In this document: positions 51,270-61,251 of the stretch, piece after piece
Numbering within the stretch: position 1 is the first letter of the stretch
Layout: every line of letters begins with the position of its first letter
Source of the DNA: DASRYH01 sp035687245
GTDB taxonomy: Bacteria; Actinomycetota; Coriobacteriia; Anaerosomatales; PHET01
Assembly (NCBI GenBank): GCA_035687245.1
Contig: DASRYH010000063.1
Span: 31,128-95,127, forward strand
DNA length: 64,000 bases
Direction of reading: 5' to 3'
Notes under the pieces: model-generated
Told to the model about the DNA's origin: nothing
The model's input: the letters and a program-made list of their open reading frames with translations, nothing else
The model's database searches: none
Made by a program: the position numbers and the translations under genes

Positions 51270-52379
51270 CTACTTCGCGGTCTTGTAGCGCGCCGCCGAA
51301 TAGGTCGCGGCGTGATCGTTACCGCCTGGCACGTAGGCCACGAGCTTCCACTTGCCCTTCTTCGGCAGCTTGATCTTGGCGGAGTACTTCGTCGTCTTCG
51401 ACGAGTTGTAGTAGACGTTTCGCGCCTTGACCGTCTTGACCCACTTGTAGACGCCGGCGGAGTTCTTCAGGTAGCACTTCACGCTCACCGAGTACGCACC
51501 CGTCGAGTGCTTGGGGCGCAGGTAGCCGGTTGAGGTGAACGTCTTGTTCTTCTTGACGGTCTTGGGCACGGTCGGCGCCGTCAGATAGGCGTAGGGACGG
51601 ACCTTCACGTCCGGGACGTTGGCGGTGGGCAGGTAGGCCGCGTCGCCTTCGAAGCGCACGTCGTAGGTCATCACCGCGGTCGGCTTCACTGTGAAGTTGT
51701 AGGTGCCCGTCGCGTCCGTGCTGGCCACCGCGAGCCGCTTGTAGCTCGCGCCCACACCCGACTTCTTGCCATACAGCGCAACCTGGCGCCCCGCGAGCGC
51801 TCCCGTGGAGTTGGAGAGCACACCAGTAACTTTGCCCGACCCGCCCCACGCAACGATGGGCGTGGGCGCTGTAGCCGTCATCGTCGGCTGGTCTGCCGAA
51901 GGCTTGCCAAGCGTGACGGTATAGCGACCCTTGCCATCGAACGCGTAGAGGTTGAGGAAGTAGTCGCCCGTGGTCTGCGCCTGGAAGAAGAAGCGCTCGT
52001 CGCTCGTGGCCTTGGTCTCACTCCACGCGACCGCGGGAGTGGAGCCGGCAACCGATGTTGCTTCAGAGCTGAACAGGAACATGTCGAAGTCGGTGTCGCC
52101 CGCGGTCATCGAGGCGTAGAGCCACTCGCCTGCCTTGAGGCGGAGCAGGTATACATCATCAGTGTCGGTGCCGGCATCGGGCACGCCGTCATGGTCGGAG
52201 TCCACCCACGACGCCAGCGTGTTAGAGAGCGAGGTGTCCGTCACGGGCACGGCCGTCCGCACATCGGCGATGTCGTCGGTACCGTCGCCAGAGACGTAGG
52301 CGCGCGCGGTCAGCGGCACAGCGATGAGGGCTGCGACGGCGACTGCCGTCAGAAGGGTTGCGCGAAGAGCTCGATGCAT
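51270..52379 (-). CDS. Secreted protein with PPC-like and Ig-like domains, 369 aa
   Basis: Clear signal peptide (ALRATLLTAVAVAALIAVPL, cleavage after ARA). Next is DSDHDGVPDAGTDTDD, a calcium-binding thrombospondin-3/dockerin-like loop, then a beta-sandwich resembling bacterial pre-peptidase C-terminal domains (FFFQAQTTGDYFLNLYAFDG), and two Ig-like repeats (about 170-270 and 275-369) with Lys/Tyr-rich strands. No enzyme domain is visible; likely a cell-surface or extracellular binding protein. ATG at 52379 follows AGAGGAC. Confidence 0.78.
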   Translation of the reverse strand: MHRALRATLLTAVAVAALIAVPLTARAYVSGDGTDDIADVRTAVPVTDTSLSNTLASWVDSDHDGVPDAGTDTDDVYLLRLKAGEWLYASMTAGDTDFDMFLFSSEATSVAGSTPAVAWSETKATSDERFFFQAQTTGDYFLNLYAFDGKGRYTVTLGKPSADQPTMTATAPTPIVAWGGSGKVTGVLSNSTGALAGRQVALYGKKSGVGASYKRLAVASTDATGTYNFTVKPTAVMTYDVRFEGDAAYLPTANVPDVKVRPYAYLTAPTVPKTVKKNKTFTSTGYLRPKHSTGAYSVSVKCYLKNSAGVYKWVKTVKARNVYYNSSKTTKYSAKIKLPKKGKWKLVAYVPGGNDHAATYSAARYKTAK

Positions 52380-52476
52380 GTCGTGACGTCCTCTGATCTT
52401 CGATGGGGCCCGTATCAACTATCGGTGCCCGGCTACTCGGACTGCACGCCTACTAGTATGCCACTTGTGCGCAAGC

Positions 52477-53028
52477 TCACTGGGTCTGGAGCACGGGCGC
52501 TCCCACGCCCAGAACCACAGAGACGATCGAGCCCTCGCCCTTCGGCGTGACCGTGACACGGGTCTGCGCGCCGTTCTTCACGAGGGTGACTTCGTAGCCC
52601 TTGCCGCCTTCGGCGGACCTGTCCACGACGTCGGTCAGCCCCCACCCGCGATTGCCCAGCGCCGCGAGGTACCAGGCTGCCACCGACTTCGCGCTGGCAG
52701 GAGCGGCGAGCTCGTAGTCCCACGCGTCGTCACCCTGAGCTTCGCCGCGCGTGATCTTGCCCTCAATGACCGGCACTTCCTCCGGAAAGCTCGTGGCGAT
52801 CTGGGACTTCTTCTGCGCCGCGTCCATCGGATCGAGCGTCGCCGGTGCCCCAAGCGCAAGGGCTGCATCCGGCACACTCTTCGCCGCCGGTGCCTGCTGC
52901 TGCGGTGCGCTCTGCGCGGGAGCCTGCTGCACGGGCTGCTGGGCCGTCGTTTCGGCAGGCTGCTTGGCGCAACCAGCGGCATAAACAGCGAGAACGGACG
53001 CGACGAGCGCGAGGGCGAGCTTCTGCAA
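52477..53028 (-). CDS. Putative lipoprotein, 183 aa
   Basis: TTG at 53028 gives MQKLALALVASVLAVYAAGC, a signal peptide with lipobox AAGC and lipidated Cys at residue 20; GGAAGG precedes it. A Gln/Ala/Pro-rich linker follows, then a domain of about 120 residues with EVPVIEGKITRGEAQGDD and a final strand pair (RVTVTPKGEGSIVSVVLG). Family not recognised. An in-frame ATG at 53064 overlaps the -10 box and would spoil the signal peptide. Confidence 0.78.
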   Translation of the reverse strand: MQKLALALVASVLAVYAAGCAKQPAETTAQQPVQQAPAQSAPQQQAPAAKSVPDAALALGAPATLDPMDAAQKKSQIATSFPEEVPVIEGKITRGEAQGDDAWDYELAAPASAKSVAAWYLAALGNRGWGLTDVVDRSAEGGKGYEVTLVKNGAQTRVTVTPKGEGSIVSVVLGVGAPVLQTQ

Positions 53029-53062
53029 CGTGATCCTTCCAGGCAGGCAAACGACACGAGCC

Positions 53063-53068
53063 ATGATA
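53063..53068 (-). promoter_or_regulatory. -10 element TATCAT for the lipoprotein gene
   Basis: TATCAT on the minus strand, 34 bases before the TTG start; it overlaps the rejected ATG at 53064. Confidence 0.4.
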
Positions 53069-53103
53069 CCCGCCGAATGTGAGTCGCATGGAGCGGATGG
53101 CGG

Positions 53104-53109
53104 TAGACT
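53104..53109 (+). promoter_or_regulatory. -10 element TAGACT, probable leaderless start
   Basis: TAGACT ends 6 bases before the ATG at 53116 of the AlkD-like gene. Confidence 0.5.
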
Positions 53110-53115
53110 CGAAGC

Positions 53116-53877
53116 ATGAACCCTGCCGAATCCACGCCGACGCCAGAAAGCGTCGCAGGGCACCTCATCGAGGAGCTCCGCGCGAACGCGCGCCCGGAGA
53201 ACCTGCCGGGCATGGCTCGCTACGGCATCAGCACCGCCGGCACGTTGGGTGTCACGATGCCGGTCGTGCGAGGCCTCGCTGCCGAAGGGAAGCGGGCAGT
53301 CGGCCGCGATCCGCTCGCGCGACATGCGCTCGCCAACGCGCTGTGGGCCAGCGGCATCCACGAAGCGCTCATCATGGCGGCCGTCGTCGATGAGCCGCGA
53401 GCCCTGACGATCAAAGAAGCTGACGCGCGCGTCGCCGTCCTCGACTCTTGGGACACCTGCGACCAGCTCTGCGGCAACCTCCTCTGGAAGACGCCGTACG
53501 CCTGGGAGCTGCCCGACCGCTGGGCCGGCCGCGAAGAGACCTTCGTGAAGCGCGCCGGATTCGTCGTCATAACGCAGCTGCCGAAGGACAAGAAGGCGCC
53601 CGACGAGCGCTTCCTCCCCTTCCTTGAACTCTGCGAGCGCGAAGCCTTCGACCCGCGCAACGACGCGAAGAAGGCCATCAACTGGGCGATCCGAGGCATC
53701 GGCAAGCGCTCCGCCGCCCTCAACGCCCCCGCCATCCAATGTGCCGAACGAATCCTGGAAGCCGCACTAGCCGTGAAGCCGGCGACCGAGGCCTCCAAAG
53801 CCGCTCGCTGGATCGCCCGAGACGCGATCCGCGAACTCAACAGCGAACCTGTCCGAAGACGCTTGGGGCTTCACTGA
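53116..53877 (+). CDS. DNA alkylation repair protein, AlkD-like, 253 aa
   Basis: HEAT-like repeat protein of the AlkC/AlkD superfamily, which excises positively charged alkylated bases. Typical segments: GISTAGTLGVTMPVVRGLA near the N terminus, VLDSWDTCDQLCGNLLW with the aspartate and aromatic positions of the binding cleft, and NWAIRGIGKRSAALN near the end. Glycosylase activity is inferred from the family. Leaderless-type promoter. Convergent with the exporter permease gene. Confidence 0.9.
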   Translation: MNPAESTPTPESVAGHLIEELRANARPENLPGMARYGISTAGTLGVTMPVVRGLAAEGKRAVGRDPLARHALANALWASGIHEALIMAAVVDEPRALTIKEADARVAVLDSWDTCDQLCGNLLWKTPYAWELPDRWAGREETFVKRAGFVVITQLPKDKKAPDERFLPFLELCEREAFDPRNDAKKAINWAIRGIGKRSAALNAPAIQCAERILEAALAVKPATEASKAARWIARDAIRELNSEPVRRRLGLH

Positions 53878-53897
53878 CGGGAGCGGTGACCGCGGAC

Positions 53898-56410
53898 TTA
53901 CTCGTAGTGCAGCGCCTCCACGATATCGAGCTTCGCCGCCTGTCGTGACGGAATCAGCGCCGCGAGCAGCGCGAACGTGAATCCGGAGATGATGGCGGTG
54001 ATGATTCCCATCCACGGGAAGACGTACGGCATCGGGAACATCGCGTCGGTCGCGAACGTGAGCGCGTAGCCTAGGACGAGTCCGCCCGCGATGCCGAAGG
54101 AGACGCCGACGCCTGCAAGCAGCAGCGATTCGGCAACTACCATCCCCTTGATCTGTCGGCGGGTGGCGCCAACTGCGCGCAGCATCCCGATCTCGCGGGT
54201 GCGAGCGAGCACGCTGATCGCGAGGGTGTTGAGCAGGGCGAGCAACGTGGGCAGCGCGAGCATGCCGATGAGGACGTAGAAGATGGGCATCTCGGCCTCG
54301 ATGAGCTTGACCTGCGAGTCCTTGAAGTCCTTCGAGTCGTAGAGGATGAACTGCGGGTAGTCGCGGAAGAGGCGTTCGAGGCGCGCCTTCACCATGGGGA
54401 TCGACGCGCCCGTCTCGGCGTTGGCGAGAACGAGGACGTTGGTGGTCACGCCGAAGTCGCTCTCGAGGTTGTCTTGGGAGATGTAGGTGCTCGCGAGCTT
54501 GGCGTTGAGGTAGTCGGTGGCGATGCCCACGACCTTGTAGTCCTTCAGGCCGTTGGGCGTCTCGACCTGCAACGTCTGGCCCACGCTGACGCCGTTTTGC
54601 GCCGAATAGATGCCGTTGACGAGCATCGTGCGACCCTTGCCGAGCATGGCGACGTCGGCTACCGATGTGCCGCTCGAGTAGGTGAACGAGGCGACCTTCG
54701 GATACATGACCGGGTCGACACCGATGATCTGGACCTCGCCGTCGTTGATCTTGCCGGCGCCCAGGCGCAGCGTGGCCACGTCACCCACGCCGGGTGTGCC
54801 AGCGATCTCGTTGACGAGGTTCTGGTCGGCGCCCACGTGGCTGCCGCCGATGATGAGGCCCTGCGGAATGGCGACGAAGTCGCTGCCCAGCGACTTGTCG
54901 ATGTAGCTGAAGAAGCCGGCGAAGATCGAGTTCAGCAGGCCGATGATCGCCACGACGATCGCAAGCGAGATGAGGATCGCCGAAGCGGTCGCGGCTGCGC
55001 GCCCGGGCTGTCGCGTGAGGTTGCTCGAGGAGAGCTCGGCCGTGGCGGGCGAGGTCACGCGCAGCAGGCGTGCGAAGAGGTTGGAGAGCGGCGCGATGAG
55101 CGCCGGTGCCACAAGGATCATCCCGATGAGGAACAGAACGGCGCCCATCCCGATTGCGCTGGTGTTGCCCGTGATGAAGAGCAGTGGGACGGACACGGCG
55201 AGCAGGGTCCATCCCACGAGGACGAGCTTCTTGTGGCCGCGATCGGCCACTTCGGCCATCTGCGGACGCATCGCTTCGAGCGGCGTGATGTTGGCCGCCT
55301 GACGTGCGGGAATGATGGCGCCCAGAATCGTCACGCCCATGCCAAGGATGATCGAAACCGCCCAGTTACCGGGCGTGAAGACCGGCTTGATGGTGACGTC
55401 CATGTGCATCGCCGTGCGCCAGATCGGCACGAGCGCGTTGACGGCCAGCAGCGCAAGCCCCCAGCCGGCAAGCAGCCCGAGTGCGGTGCCAAGCACGCCC
55501 TGCACGAGGCTTTGGACGAGGAAGACGCCAAGGATCGTTCGGCGGCGCGCACCTATCGCGCGGAGCATGCCGATGTCGTGACGCCGCTCGGAGACGAGCG
55601 TTCGGAAGGTGTTCAAGATGATGAAGCCGCCCATGATTAGCGCGAAGACACCGAACATCGTCATGGAGAACTGGCCGACCTTCAGCGAAGCGAGCAGCTG
55701 GCTTTCGGTGGAAAGCCCGCCCACCGTGTAGTCGCTGCCCAGTGCGCGGCGCACCCGACTCTCCACGGCGGCCCGGTCGACGCCAGTGACGAAGCGGCCT
55801 TCGACCGTGCTCACCTTGCCGGGTTGACCCACGAGCATTCCGGCGTCGGCGAGACTCATGTAGATCTCCGACGCGCCAGGCGACGACGCGTTGCCCAACA
55901 GCCCGATGACCTCGAAGCTGCGCGTGCCTGCCACCGACGGGATCGTGAGCTTGCTACCCAAGCGCAGACCCAGCTCACCGGCGGTATCGGTGCCAATCAC
56001 CACAACGCCGCGGTCGCTGCCTGCGAGGAAGCGGCCCGACTGCTGCTGGAAGTCGTGTACCTTGCGCGCGCTACGCGGCTCGATGCCCACCACCATCACG
56101 GTGCCCAGAGCGCTGCCTGTAGGCATTCCCACAGTTCGCCGAAGCGAAGGAGTCGCTGCCGCCACGCCGTTGACGTTTCGCACCTTGTCGACGATTGACG
56201 AGTCGAAGTAGCCGCTGCTCGCGCTCGTGACCGACAGGTCCACCTGTCCGGCCGCGCCCAGAAGCATGCGGTTGAAAGCGTCGATCATGCCCGGGAGCAT
56301 GCCGTTGAGGCCGAAGATCAGCATGACGCCGAAGATGACGGCGAGCGTGGTCAGAAACGTGCGGAGCTTGCGGCCCCACAGGTAGCGCCAAGCGAGCTTG
56401 AAGGACACGC

Positions 56411-56414
<4 letters not shown>
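53898..56414 (-). CDS. FtsX/MacB-type ABC transporter permease, 838 aa
   Basis: Membrane component with two FtsX-like domains. N-terminal helix TFLTTLAVIFGVMLIFGL, a MacB-type periplasmic domain (about 40-240), three helices with ERRHDIGMLRAIGARR, then a second half repeating the plan, ending with REIGMLRAVGATRRQIKGM and a last helix pair. GTG at 56414 overlaps the ATPase stop (GTGA). It probably exports or extracts a lipophilic or peptide substrate; identity unknown. A long alternative frame continuing into the ATPase region is spurious. Confidence 0.92.
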
Positions 56415-57142
<728 letters not shown>

Positions 57143-57195
57143 CGTTCGCCTTCTTCTTTCGCCGTCGTGTTGTTTGTTCCGTGCTGCGTGCGCTT

Positions 57196-57810
57196 CTATC
57201 CAGCCGCCATCTCGGTGGCGTCATCTTCGGCAGCGCGCGGCGGGCGGCCGCGGCGTCTGGGCAGCGGCTGCGGCATCGGCTGCTGCTCGATCTCGCCAAG
57301 GCGCGCCTCCACCATGTCGAGCCAGCGCAGGTCGGCCTCCAGGTGCATGACCGCCTTGTCGAGCAACATCGCGCGCGCGAGATCGCAGGTGCGATCGATC
57401 GTGGCGCGGTTGTGGGTGAGCGCGTGCAGGTCGCGGTAGAGCGTGATGCGCTGCTGCCGAATGACGGCGCGCGGGTCGGCGCCCGTGGTGGCCACGGCCA
57501 CCATGAGCTTCACGAAGAAGGTGTCGCGCACGTGATCGCCGTGCACTCCTTGAGCGAACCAGCCGTGCAGCGCGCTCCGCCCGTCGTCGGTGAGCTGGTA
57601 GACGACTCGGTCTGGACCGCCAATGCGCACGCGCTCGACGGGTGCGACGAGGCCATCGCGCTCGAGGCGGTCGAGGGTCGTGTAGACCTGCGCGGGCTTG
57701 AGTTCCCAGACCGCCGGGCCTCCAACGAGTGCTTCGAACGCCGCGCGCAGGTCGTAGCCGTGGCGCGGTCGCTGGTCGAGCAGGCCCAATATCGCGTGAC
57801 GAACGGGCAC
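57196..57810 (-). CDS. PadR-family transcriptional regulator, 204 aa
   Basis: Winged-helix repressor: RHAILGLLDQRPRHGYDLRAAF and LKPAQVYTTLDRLERDGLV form the DNA-binding domain; the C-terminal helical domain carries the dimerisation and ligand part. A basic RRRGRPPR tail is present. GTG at 57810 follows AAAGGGAG. It precedes the ABC exporter genes and probably regulates them and itself through the palindrome at 57878. Confidence 0.92.
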   Translation of the reverse strand: MPVRHAILGLLDQRPRHGYDLRAAFEALVGGPAVWELKPAQVYTTLDRLERDGLVAPVERVRIGGPDRVVYQLTDDGRSALHGWFAQGVHGDHVRDTFFVKLMVAVATTGADPRAVIRQQRITLYRDLHALTHNRATIDRTCDLARAMLLDKAVMHLEADLRWLDMVEARLGEIEQQPMPQPLPRRRGRPPRAAEDDATEMAAG

Positions 57811-57877
57811 GGCTCCCTTTCGGTGGTCGTTGCAGCTAATACGATGTTAGTCCCCTGACTTCTCCGAATTCAATAAC

Positions 57878-57888
57878 CTAGTTACTAG
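57878..57888. promoter_or_regulatory. Candidate PadR operator
   Basis: CTAGT-T-ACTAG, perfect 11-bp palindrome within a wider AACCTAGTTACTAGTTT, in an AT-rich patch upstream of the PadR gene. Confidence 0.45.
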
Positions 57889-57922
57889 TTTCTTCAGATG
57901 CTCGGCGAACGGCTGCGGTGGG

Positions 57923-57928
57923 TACAAT
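57923..57928 (+). promoter_or_regulatory. -10 element TACAAT for the 104-aa protein gene
   Basis: TACAAT, 36 bases before the ATG at 57965; the leader carries GTGAGGAG. Confidence 0.4.
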
Positions 57929-57964
57929 TACCACACGCTCGACCGCATGGGTGAGGAGCCACGG

Positions 57965-58279
57965 ATGTTTGACGAAGCGCGGCGGGACACGTCAGATCAA
58001 CTGAGCATGACGATGGGCGAACTCGAAGAGTGGCTCGACGACAACGAGTACCCCGTCACCTCGGTGACGCTTGCCGGCGAGCTCCCTCTCGCCCAGCCCG
58101 GCGGGCTTGCCCTGAGCGGCGACAACGACGCGATCACCATCGGCTTTCTGGCTGCCGAAGGTGCCGAGCCCGACTGGCGCAGCTACCTGCTCGAGGAGCT
58201 GTGGTCGATGAACGAGACCGAGTTGCGCTCCGAACTCGACGACCTGATGACATCGCCCGAGGTCGAAGAGGAAGAGTAG
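57965..58279 (+). CDS. Hypothetical acidic 104-aa protein
   Basis: Family not recognised. ATG at 57965 follows GTGAGGAG; an ATG at 57947 would add six residues. The product is strongly acidic, starts MFDEARRDTSDQLS, contains MGELEEWLDDNEYP, a glycine-rich loop and a helix (WRSYLLEELWSMNETELRSE), and ends in EVEEEE. Possibly an acidic partner or regulator; no function proposed. Confidence 0.7.
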   Translation: MFDEARRDTSDQLSMTMGELEEWLDDNEYPVTSVTLAGELPLAQPGGLALSGDNDAITIGFLAAEGAEPDWRSYLLEELWSMNETELRSELDDLMTSPEVEEEE

Positions 58280-58431
58280 CCCCCGCGTCTGGCCCGGGCG
58301 GGCGCGTTACCGCTGGTTGAGCGGTGTGATGGCCGTCACACATTCGCCAGCAGCGCCCGACCTGAATACACTTCGAGTTGCTTCGATTGCTGAGAGCGAG
58401 CTCACACACGGGTAAGGAACGGGACGGGTCG

Positions 58432-58824
58432 ATGAAGAACAAGATCGTCGCGAGGTTCACGGATGGGCACGTGCTCAAGGGAACGACCATCGACTTCGCG
58501 ACCGACAAGAAGAACTTCCACCTGACCGTCGTGGGAGAGATCGACCCGCAGGTCGTGTGGGCCAAAGACCTCAAGGCGCTCTTCTTCGTGAAGGACTTCA
58601 CCGGCGATCCCGCCCACGTCGAGGCCAACGAGTTCGTCGCCGACCCGCCCCCCGTCGCCCGCAAGATCCGAGTGAAGTTCAACGACGGCGAGGTCCTGAT
58701 CGGCTCGACTACCGGCTACAAGCCCAACCGCGCGGGCTTCTTCATCACGCCGGCCGACGACAGCTCCAACATCGAGCGCGCCTACGTGCAGCTCGAGGCC
58801 GTCGACGAGATCGACTTCCTGTAG
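58432..58824 (+). CDS. DUF6982-like protein with internal duplication, 130 aa
   Basis: Small beta-rich soluble protein. The segments VARFTDGHVLKGTTIDF (residues 6-22) and VKFNDGEVLIGSTTGY (about 83-98) look like two copies of the same unit. Between them lies DLKALFFVKDFTGD. The family name is from memory and may be imprecise; function unknown. ATG at 58432 follows AAGGAACGGG. Confidence 0.72.
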   Translation: MKNKIVARFTDGHVLKGTTIDFATDKKNFHLTVVGEIDPQVVWAKDLKALFFVKDFTGDPAHVEANEFVADPPPVARKIRVKFNDGEVLIGSTTGYKPNRAGFFITPADDSSNIERAYVQLEAVDEIDFL

Positions 58825-58844
58825 TCACCATTCGGCAGGTCGTA

Positions 58845-58865
58845 CGCGACGCAAGCCGCGTCGCG
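58845..58865. terminator. Hairpin between convergent genes
   Basis: CGCGACGC-aagcc-GCGTCGCG, 8-bp stem between the stops of the 130-aa protein and the DUF1622 protein. No T-run on the plus side; possibly a two-way terminator. Confidence 0.45.
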
Positions 58866-58878
58866 CCTTCCCGCTGCC

Positions 58879-59256
58879 CTAGCAGCCGGTCTTCTCCATG
58901 TGCTCCTGGCGTCGCTTGTTCCACGGCCACACGCCCTCAAGCTCGACGTCGAGCGACCACGACAGGAAGCTTCGAATCACTACCAGCAGGCCGAGCACGT
59001 AGAGGTTCTGCAGCGTCGGCTCCACCGCGATCGTGCGGATGAGGTCAGCGGCTACGAGCACTTCAAGGCCCAGCAGGATGCTCTTGCCGAAGACGCGGCG
59101 CAGCATCTCGTAGGCCTCCGAAGGCCGTTTCGTAAGCCACATCTGCAGCGCTCGAACGAGCGCGAAGAGAAACCCGCCAACGATGATTGCGACGCCGGAG
59201 ATCTCGAAGAGATGCGAGACCTGCGTCATCACTTCTTTGAGGGTGCTTGCGAGCAA
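58879..59256 (-). CDS. DUF1622-family membrane protein, 125 aa
   Basis: Three-helix membrane protein of unknown function. ISGVAIIVGGFLFALVRAL, FGKSILLGLEVLVAADLIRT and LYVLGLLVVIRSFLSWSLDVELEG are the typical helices, the last with the conserved RSFLSWSLDVE. TTG at 59256 follows GAAGGAG; a shorter ATG start is possible. Single gene. Confidence 0.88.
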   Translation of the reverse strand: MLASTLKEVMTQVSHLFEISGVAIIVGGFLFALVRALQMWLTKRPSEAYEMLRRVFGKSILLGLEVLVAADLIRTIAVEPTLQNLYVLGLLVVIRSFLSWSLDVELEGVWPWNKRRQEHMEKTGC

Positions 59257-59411
59257 GGTCGGCTCCTTCGTCGCTGCTTTCGGCTACGTGAGGTATACCC
59301 CTGTTGCTACCGCGCGAGTTCAGTTTCGGGTATGAACGGTGGCAGGTAATGACAACTCGAAGTTCGATCGGCCCGGCAGCCGGAGCTTCGAGGGCATAAG
59401 GGGGCAGCGGC

Positions 59412-60215
59412 ATGCGCGCTTCAGGCAAGACGATTGTCGTTACGGGTGGCGGGAACGGAATCGGTAGGCAGCTCGTGCTGCAGCTGCTGGAGCGCGGCGC
59501 CAAGATCGCGGCCATCGACATCAGTGAAGAGGGCCTCGCCGAAACGACGAAGCTTGCTGGCGCCAAGGCGAGCTCGCTGTCCACGCACGTCGCCAACATC
59601 ACCGACAAGGCCGTAGTCGAGGCGCTCCCCGACGCGGTCATCGCGGCTCACGGCCAGGTCGACGGCCTCATAAACTGCGCAGGCATCATCCAGCCGTTCG
59701 TGAAGTTCAACGAGCTCGAGTATTCGGCGATCGAGCGCGTCATGAACGTGAACTTCTGGGGCCTGACCTACATGACCAAGACGTTTCTGCCGCTTCTGCT
59801 CACGCGCCCCGAGGCGCACGTCGTGAACTTCTCGAGCATGGGTGGCTTCCTCCCCGTTCCGGGGCAAACGATCTACGGCGCGTCGAAGGCGGCAGTGAAG
59901 CTGATGACCGAAGGCCTGCACTCCGAGCTCACCGAGACCGGCGTGAAGGTGACCGTGGTCTTCCCCGGCGCAATCGCCACCGATATCGCGGCGAACTCCG
60001 GCCTCGACATGCATCTGGCCGAAGGCGCCGACGCGCCCAAGCACAAGACGACATCGGCGGTCGAGGCTGCTCGCGTGGTCATCGAGGGCATGGAGAGCAA
60101 CTCTTACCGAGTGCTCATCGGCGGCGACGCCAAGATGATGGATCGCCTGTGCCGCCTGATGCCCGAGCGCGCAGCGGCTATCATCTACAACCAGATGAAG
60201 GACCTGCTGGGCTAG
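59412..60215 (+). CDS. Short-chain dehydrogenase/reductase, 267 aa
   Basis: Classical SDR: VTGGGNGIGRQLVLQLLERG binds NAD(P), INCAGII is the NNAG-like motif, catalytic Ser in NFSSMGGF and YGASK (YxxxK). Asp in IDISEEG after the second strand favours NAD over NADP. Substrate unknown. ATG at 59412 follows AGGGGG. The DUF389 gene starts 13 bases after it. Confidence 0.9.
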   Translation: MRASGKTIVVTGGGNGIGRQLVLQLLERGAKIAAIDISEEGLAETTKLAGAKASSLSTHVANITDKAVVEALPDAVIAAHGQVDGLINCAGIIQPFVKFNELEYSAIERVMNVNFWGLTYMTKTFLPLLLTRPEAHVVNFSSMGGFLPVPGQTIYGASKAAVKLMTEGLHSELTETGVKVTVVFPGAIATDIAANSGLDMHLAEGADAPKHKTTSAVEAARVVIEGMESNSYRVLIGGDAKMMDRLCRLMPERAAAIIYNQMKDLLG

Positions 60216-60228
60216 GACGGGAGACTCG

Positions 60229-61227
60229 TTGTCGCGCCTGAGCGATACCCTACACGGCGGACCGGTAGACACCAGCGAGATTGAGCGCGTCCGCGACTCG
60301 GTGATCTTCGAAGGCGCCGACTGGCAACGTCGCGTGGTGCGCTTCGTTGTGCTGCTCGTTCTCGCGTCGGCAATCGCGACCTACGGCCTGCTCTCCGACT
60401 CCGTAGCTGCCGTGATCGGCGCGATGATCGTCGCCCCCTTGATGGGGCCAATCGTGGGACTCGCGTTCGCAATCAGCATCGGCGATCGCAAGTCCATCCT
60501 GACCTCGACGGCGATGGTGGCGCTCGGCATCTGTTTGGCGATCCTCGTGGGGCTCTTTCTGGTGATTCCCTTCCGCTTCGCCAACCCCGAGGCGAATGCG
60601 CAGATCATGGCTCGAACCGCACCGCGGCTCGTGGATCTGCTCGCCGCACTCGCCACCGGTCTGGCGGGCGCCTTCGCGGTCTCTCGCTCGGACGTCTCCG
60701 ACACGCTGCCGGGCGTGGCGATTGCGATCTCGCTCGTTCCGCCGCTTGCGAACGTGGGACTGCTGCTGGGACTCGGTCGCCCCGAGCTCGCGCGAGGCAG
60801 CGCGCTCCTGTTCGCCACCAACTTCCTCGCAATCGTGCTCACCGGCGCCTTCATGTTCGGCATCATGGGCTTCCCCAAGGCCGTGCTCGGATCGGAGTCG
60901 AAGAAGGCGCGGCTGACCGCGATCGCTGTCGTTGGTGTGCTGTCGGTCGCGATCATCGCACCGCTCACACTCGGCAGCGTTCGCGTAATCGCGCAGACGG
61001 TGAGCGAACGCAACGCGACGGATGCCGCAAACGCGTGGGTCGAGGGTAGCGGCTATCAGGTGGACGGAGTGCGCAGCGCTGACGGCACCGTGACGGTCAC
61101 GGTTGTCGGACGTGGCAAGATCCCGCCGATCGCGTCGCTCCGAGAAGACGTCGCCGGCAAGCTCGCAGGCAAGGCTCTCGTGGTGCGTGCCGTACCCCTG
61201 ACCGTTTACACGGTGACCACACCGTAG
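60229..61227 (+). CDS. DUF389-family membrane protein, 332 aa
   Basis: Integral membrane protein of unknown function. GLLSDSVAAVIGAMIVAPLM and GVAIAISLVPPLANVGLL are the family hallmark, with about six helices; the last 100 residues are soluble. TTG at 60229 follows GGGAG. Probably cotranscribed with the SDR gene. Confidence 0.88.
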   Translation: MSRLSDTLHGGPVDTSEIERVRDSVIFEGADWQRRVVRFVVLLVLASAIATYGLLSDSVAAVIGAMIVAPLMGPIVGLAFAISIGDRKSILTSTAMVALGICLAILVGLFLVIPFRFANPEANAQIMARTAPRLVDLLAALATGLAGAFAVSRSDVSDTLPGVAIAISLVPPLANVGLLLGLGRPELARGSALLFATNFLAIVLTGAFMFGIMGFPKAVLGSESKKARLTAIAVVGVLSVAIIAPLTLGSVRVIAQTVSERNATDAANAWVEGSGYQVDGVRSADGTVTVTVVGRGKIPPIASLREDVAGKLAGKALVVRAVPLTVYTVTTP

Positions 61228-61251
61228 GCGGCGTCGGTCTCCGTCCGAGCG

